Shown: one piece after another, positions 62,636-64,000 of the stretch
Layout: each line of letters starts with the position of its first letter
Position numbering within the stretch: the stretch's first letter is position 1
NCBI RefSeq assembly: GCF_001723685.1
Contig: NZ_MCBX01000001.1
Location: forward strand, 1 to 64,000
Direction of reading: 5' to 3'
Origin: Candidatus Marithrix sp. Canyon 246
GTDB taxonomy: Bacteria > Pseudomonadota > Gammaproteobacteria > Beggiatoales > Beggiatoaceae
Length of the DNA: 64,000 nt
Translations under genes and position numbers: made by a program
The notes under the pieces: model-generated
The model's database searches: none
Seen by the model: the letters and a program-made list of their open reading frames with translations, nothing else
Told to the model about the DNA's origin: nothing

Positions 62636-64000
62636 ATGCGTAGCCACTACTGTGGACAAATTAATGAATCTTTATTAGATCAACAAGTTTTTTTATGCGG
62701 TTGGGTACATCGTCGTCGCGATCATGGTGGATTAATTTTTATTGATCTACGTGATCGTGAAGGTTTGGTTCAAGTTGTATTTGATCCAGAAACTGCTGAT
62801 GCCTTCGCTATGGCTGAAAAAGTACGTAGTGAATACGTTTTACGAATCACTGGAATTGTACGTTATCGCCCTGAAGGTACTGAAAATTCAAACTTATCTA
62901 GTGGTAAAGTAGAGGTTTTAACTCAAAAAGTTGAAATCTTTAATAGTGCTGACACTCCGCCTTTTCAGTTAGATGAAGAACATATGAATGTAAGTGAAGA
63001 AATTCGCTTACGTCATAGGTATATTGATTTACGTCGCCCTAAGATGCAACAACGATTGCAATTACGCGCTAAAGTCAATAGTTTTTTACGTAATTTCTTA
63101 GATCAAGACGGCTTTTTAGAAATAGAAACGCCGATGCTGACTAAGGCTACACCTGAAGGCGCACGCGATTATTTAGTACCTAGTCGCACACATGACGGAC
63201 AATTTTTTGCCTTACCACAATCACCACAATTGTTTAAACAATTATTGATGATGTCTGGCATGGAACGCTATTATCAAATAGTACGCTGTTTCCGTGATGA
63301 AGATTTACGAGCAGATAGGCAACCAGAATTTACTCAATTAGATATTGAGATGTCGTTTATTGATGAAACAGCCATCAAACAATTGATGGAATCAATGATA
63401 CGACAATTATTTAAAGAAATTTTAAATCAAGAATTGCCCGATCCATTTCCAAGCATGACTTATGAAGAAGCTATGCGTCGTTATGGAAGCGATAAGCCAG
63501 ATTTACGTGTGCCTTTAGAATTAGTTGATGTTGGTGACTTACTGACTGATGTAGAATTTAAGGTATTTGCTAAACCAGCTCAAGATTCAGAAGGGCGGGT
63601 TGCTGCATTATGTATTCCTAATGGCAATAGTCTATCACGTAAAAAAATTGACGAATATACTAAATTCGTTGGTATTTATGGTGCTAAAGGTTTAGCCTAT
63701 ATTAAAGTTAATCAAGATGGGCTGCAATCACCGATTTTAAAATTCTTACCCGAAGAAGCAATAAAAGAAATTTTAGAACGTACTAAAGCTGAAACTGGTA
63801 GCCTAATTTTCTTTGGCGCAGATAAAGCTAAAGTTGTCAATGAAGCTTTGGGTGCTTTACGTGTAAAAGTTGCAGAAGACATGGAACTAGTCGAAGCGGG
63901 ATGGAAACCGCTATGGGTAGTTGACTTTCCGATGTTTGAAAAGGATGGTAAAAATTGGACATCTTTACACCATCCATTCACCGCACCAGATGTTGATGAT
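62636..64000 (+). CDS. aspS: Aspartyl-tRNA synthetase (5' part, runs off the window)
   Basis: This class II synthetase charges tRNA-Asp. From ATG 62636 ([21 protein letters not shown] upstream) the 455 visible codons cover the OB-fold anticodon domain ([20 protein letters not shown]), motif 1 ([12 protein letters not shown]), and the Asp-AMP loop ([19 protein letters not shown]). They also cover motif 2 ([18 protein letters not shown]) and the bacterial GAD insert (about 280-420). Motif 3 lies beyond the window. The frame is open to base 64000. Confidence 0.97.
   Translation, partial: MRSHYCGQINESLLDQQVFLCGWVHRRRDHGGLIFIDLRDREGLVQVVFDPETADAFAMAEKVRSEYVLRITGIVRYRPEGTENSNLSSGKVEVLTQKVEIFNSADTPPFQLDEEHMNVSEEIRLRHRYIDLRRPKMQQRLQLRAKVNSFLRNFLDQDGFLEIETPMLTKATPEGARDYLVPSRTHDGQFFALPQSPQLFKQLLMMSGMERYYQIVRCFRDEDLRADRQPEFTQLDIEMSFIDETAIKQLMESMIRQLFKEILNQELPDPFPSMTYEEAMRRYGSDKPDLRVPLELVDVGDLLTDVEFKVFAKPAQDSEGRVAALCIPNGNSLSRKKIDEYTKFVGIYGAKGLAYIKVNQDGLQSPILKFLPEEAIKEILERTKAETGSLIFFGADKAKVVNEALGALRVKVAEDMELVEAGWKPLWVVDFPMFEKDGKNWTSLHHPFTAPDVDD

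Overview
The window looks like the chromosome of an AT-rich, sulfur-oxidising gammaproteobacterium, most likely of the Beggiatoaceae/Thiotrichales kind. The evidence is an aprM-aprB-aprA adenylylsulfate reductase operon, gammaproteobacterial gene orders (aroQ-accB-accC, fmdB-aspS, serC-serA), large secreted repeat proteins, and many dispersed palindromic and MITE-like repeats. The placement is inferred from gene content; no 16S gene is present.

Layout. 1-536: a decayed toxin-antitoxin remnant and the apr promoter. 537-3782: aprMBA, closed by a strong terminator. 3898-6452: an unrecognised small protein, a SlyD-like FKBP, GlcF and 5-formyl-THF cyclo-ligase. 6467-10097: a FUN14-like membrane protein and an unusual histidine kinase on the minus strand, then a coupled GT4 glycosyltransferase operon on plus. 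10153-19126 (minus): a paralogous cluster of secreted subtilisin-like proteases and relatives that share one C-terminal module. 19982-29310 (minus): a five-gene, translationally coupled operon of a triple-TIR protein, two giant STAND-NTPase/WD40 proteins and an embedded hicBA pair. 29392-37004: apbE, murB, two tRNA genes, then serC-serA with three glycosyltransferases. 37229-41029: a compact accessory cassette (AAA ATPase, TOPRIM/DUF4435-like protein, DUF262 protein) next to copies of a 25-bp repeat. 41402-51371: a YqaA-like protein and three very large secreted beta-rich proteins. 51456-64000: a cation efflux protein, glnA, accC-accB-aroQ, a glycogen/maltodextrin operon (GH57, malQ, pgi), fmdB and the 5' part of aspS.

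How the genes fit together. aprMBA oxidises sulfite through APS and supplies energy. GH57-malQ-pgi would remodel storage glucan and feed it to glycolysis. The S8 proteases, Ig-like repeat proteins and glycosyltransferases shape the cell surface. The two accessory loci look like conflict or anti-phage systems. In the larger one, WD40 sensors on STAND NTPases probably control a TIR NADase-type effector, with HicBA translated from the same message. The smaller one resembles OLD/PARIS-type ATPase-TOPRIM logic with a DUF262 protein added.

Palindromes built on acctgacaggt recur seven times, nearly always at gene 3' ends, and seem both to terminate transcription and to spread. Several genes are decaying: a vapBC-like pair, an S8 protease with TGA in place of a conserved Trp, and a ferredoxin stub.
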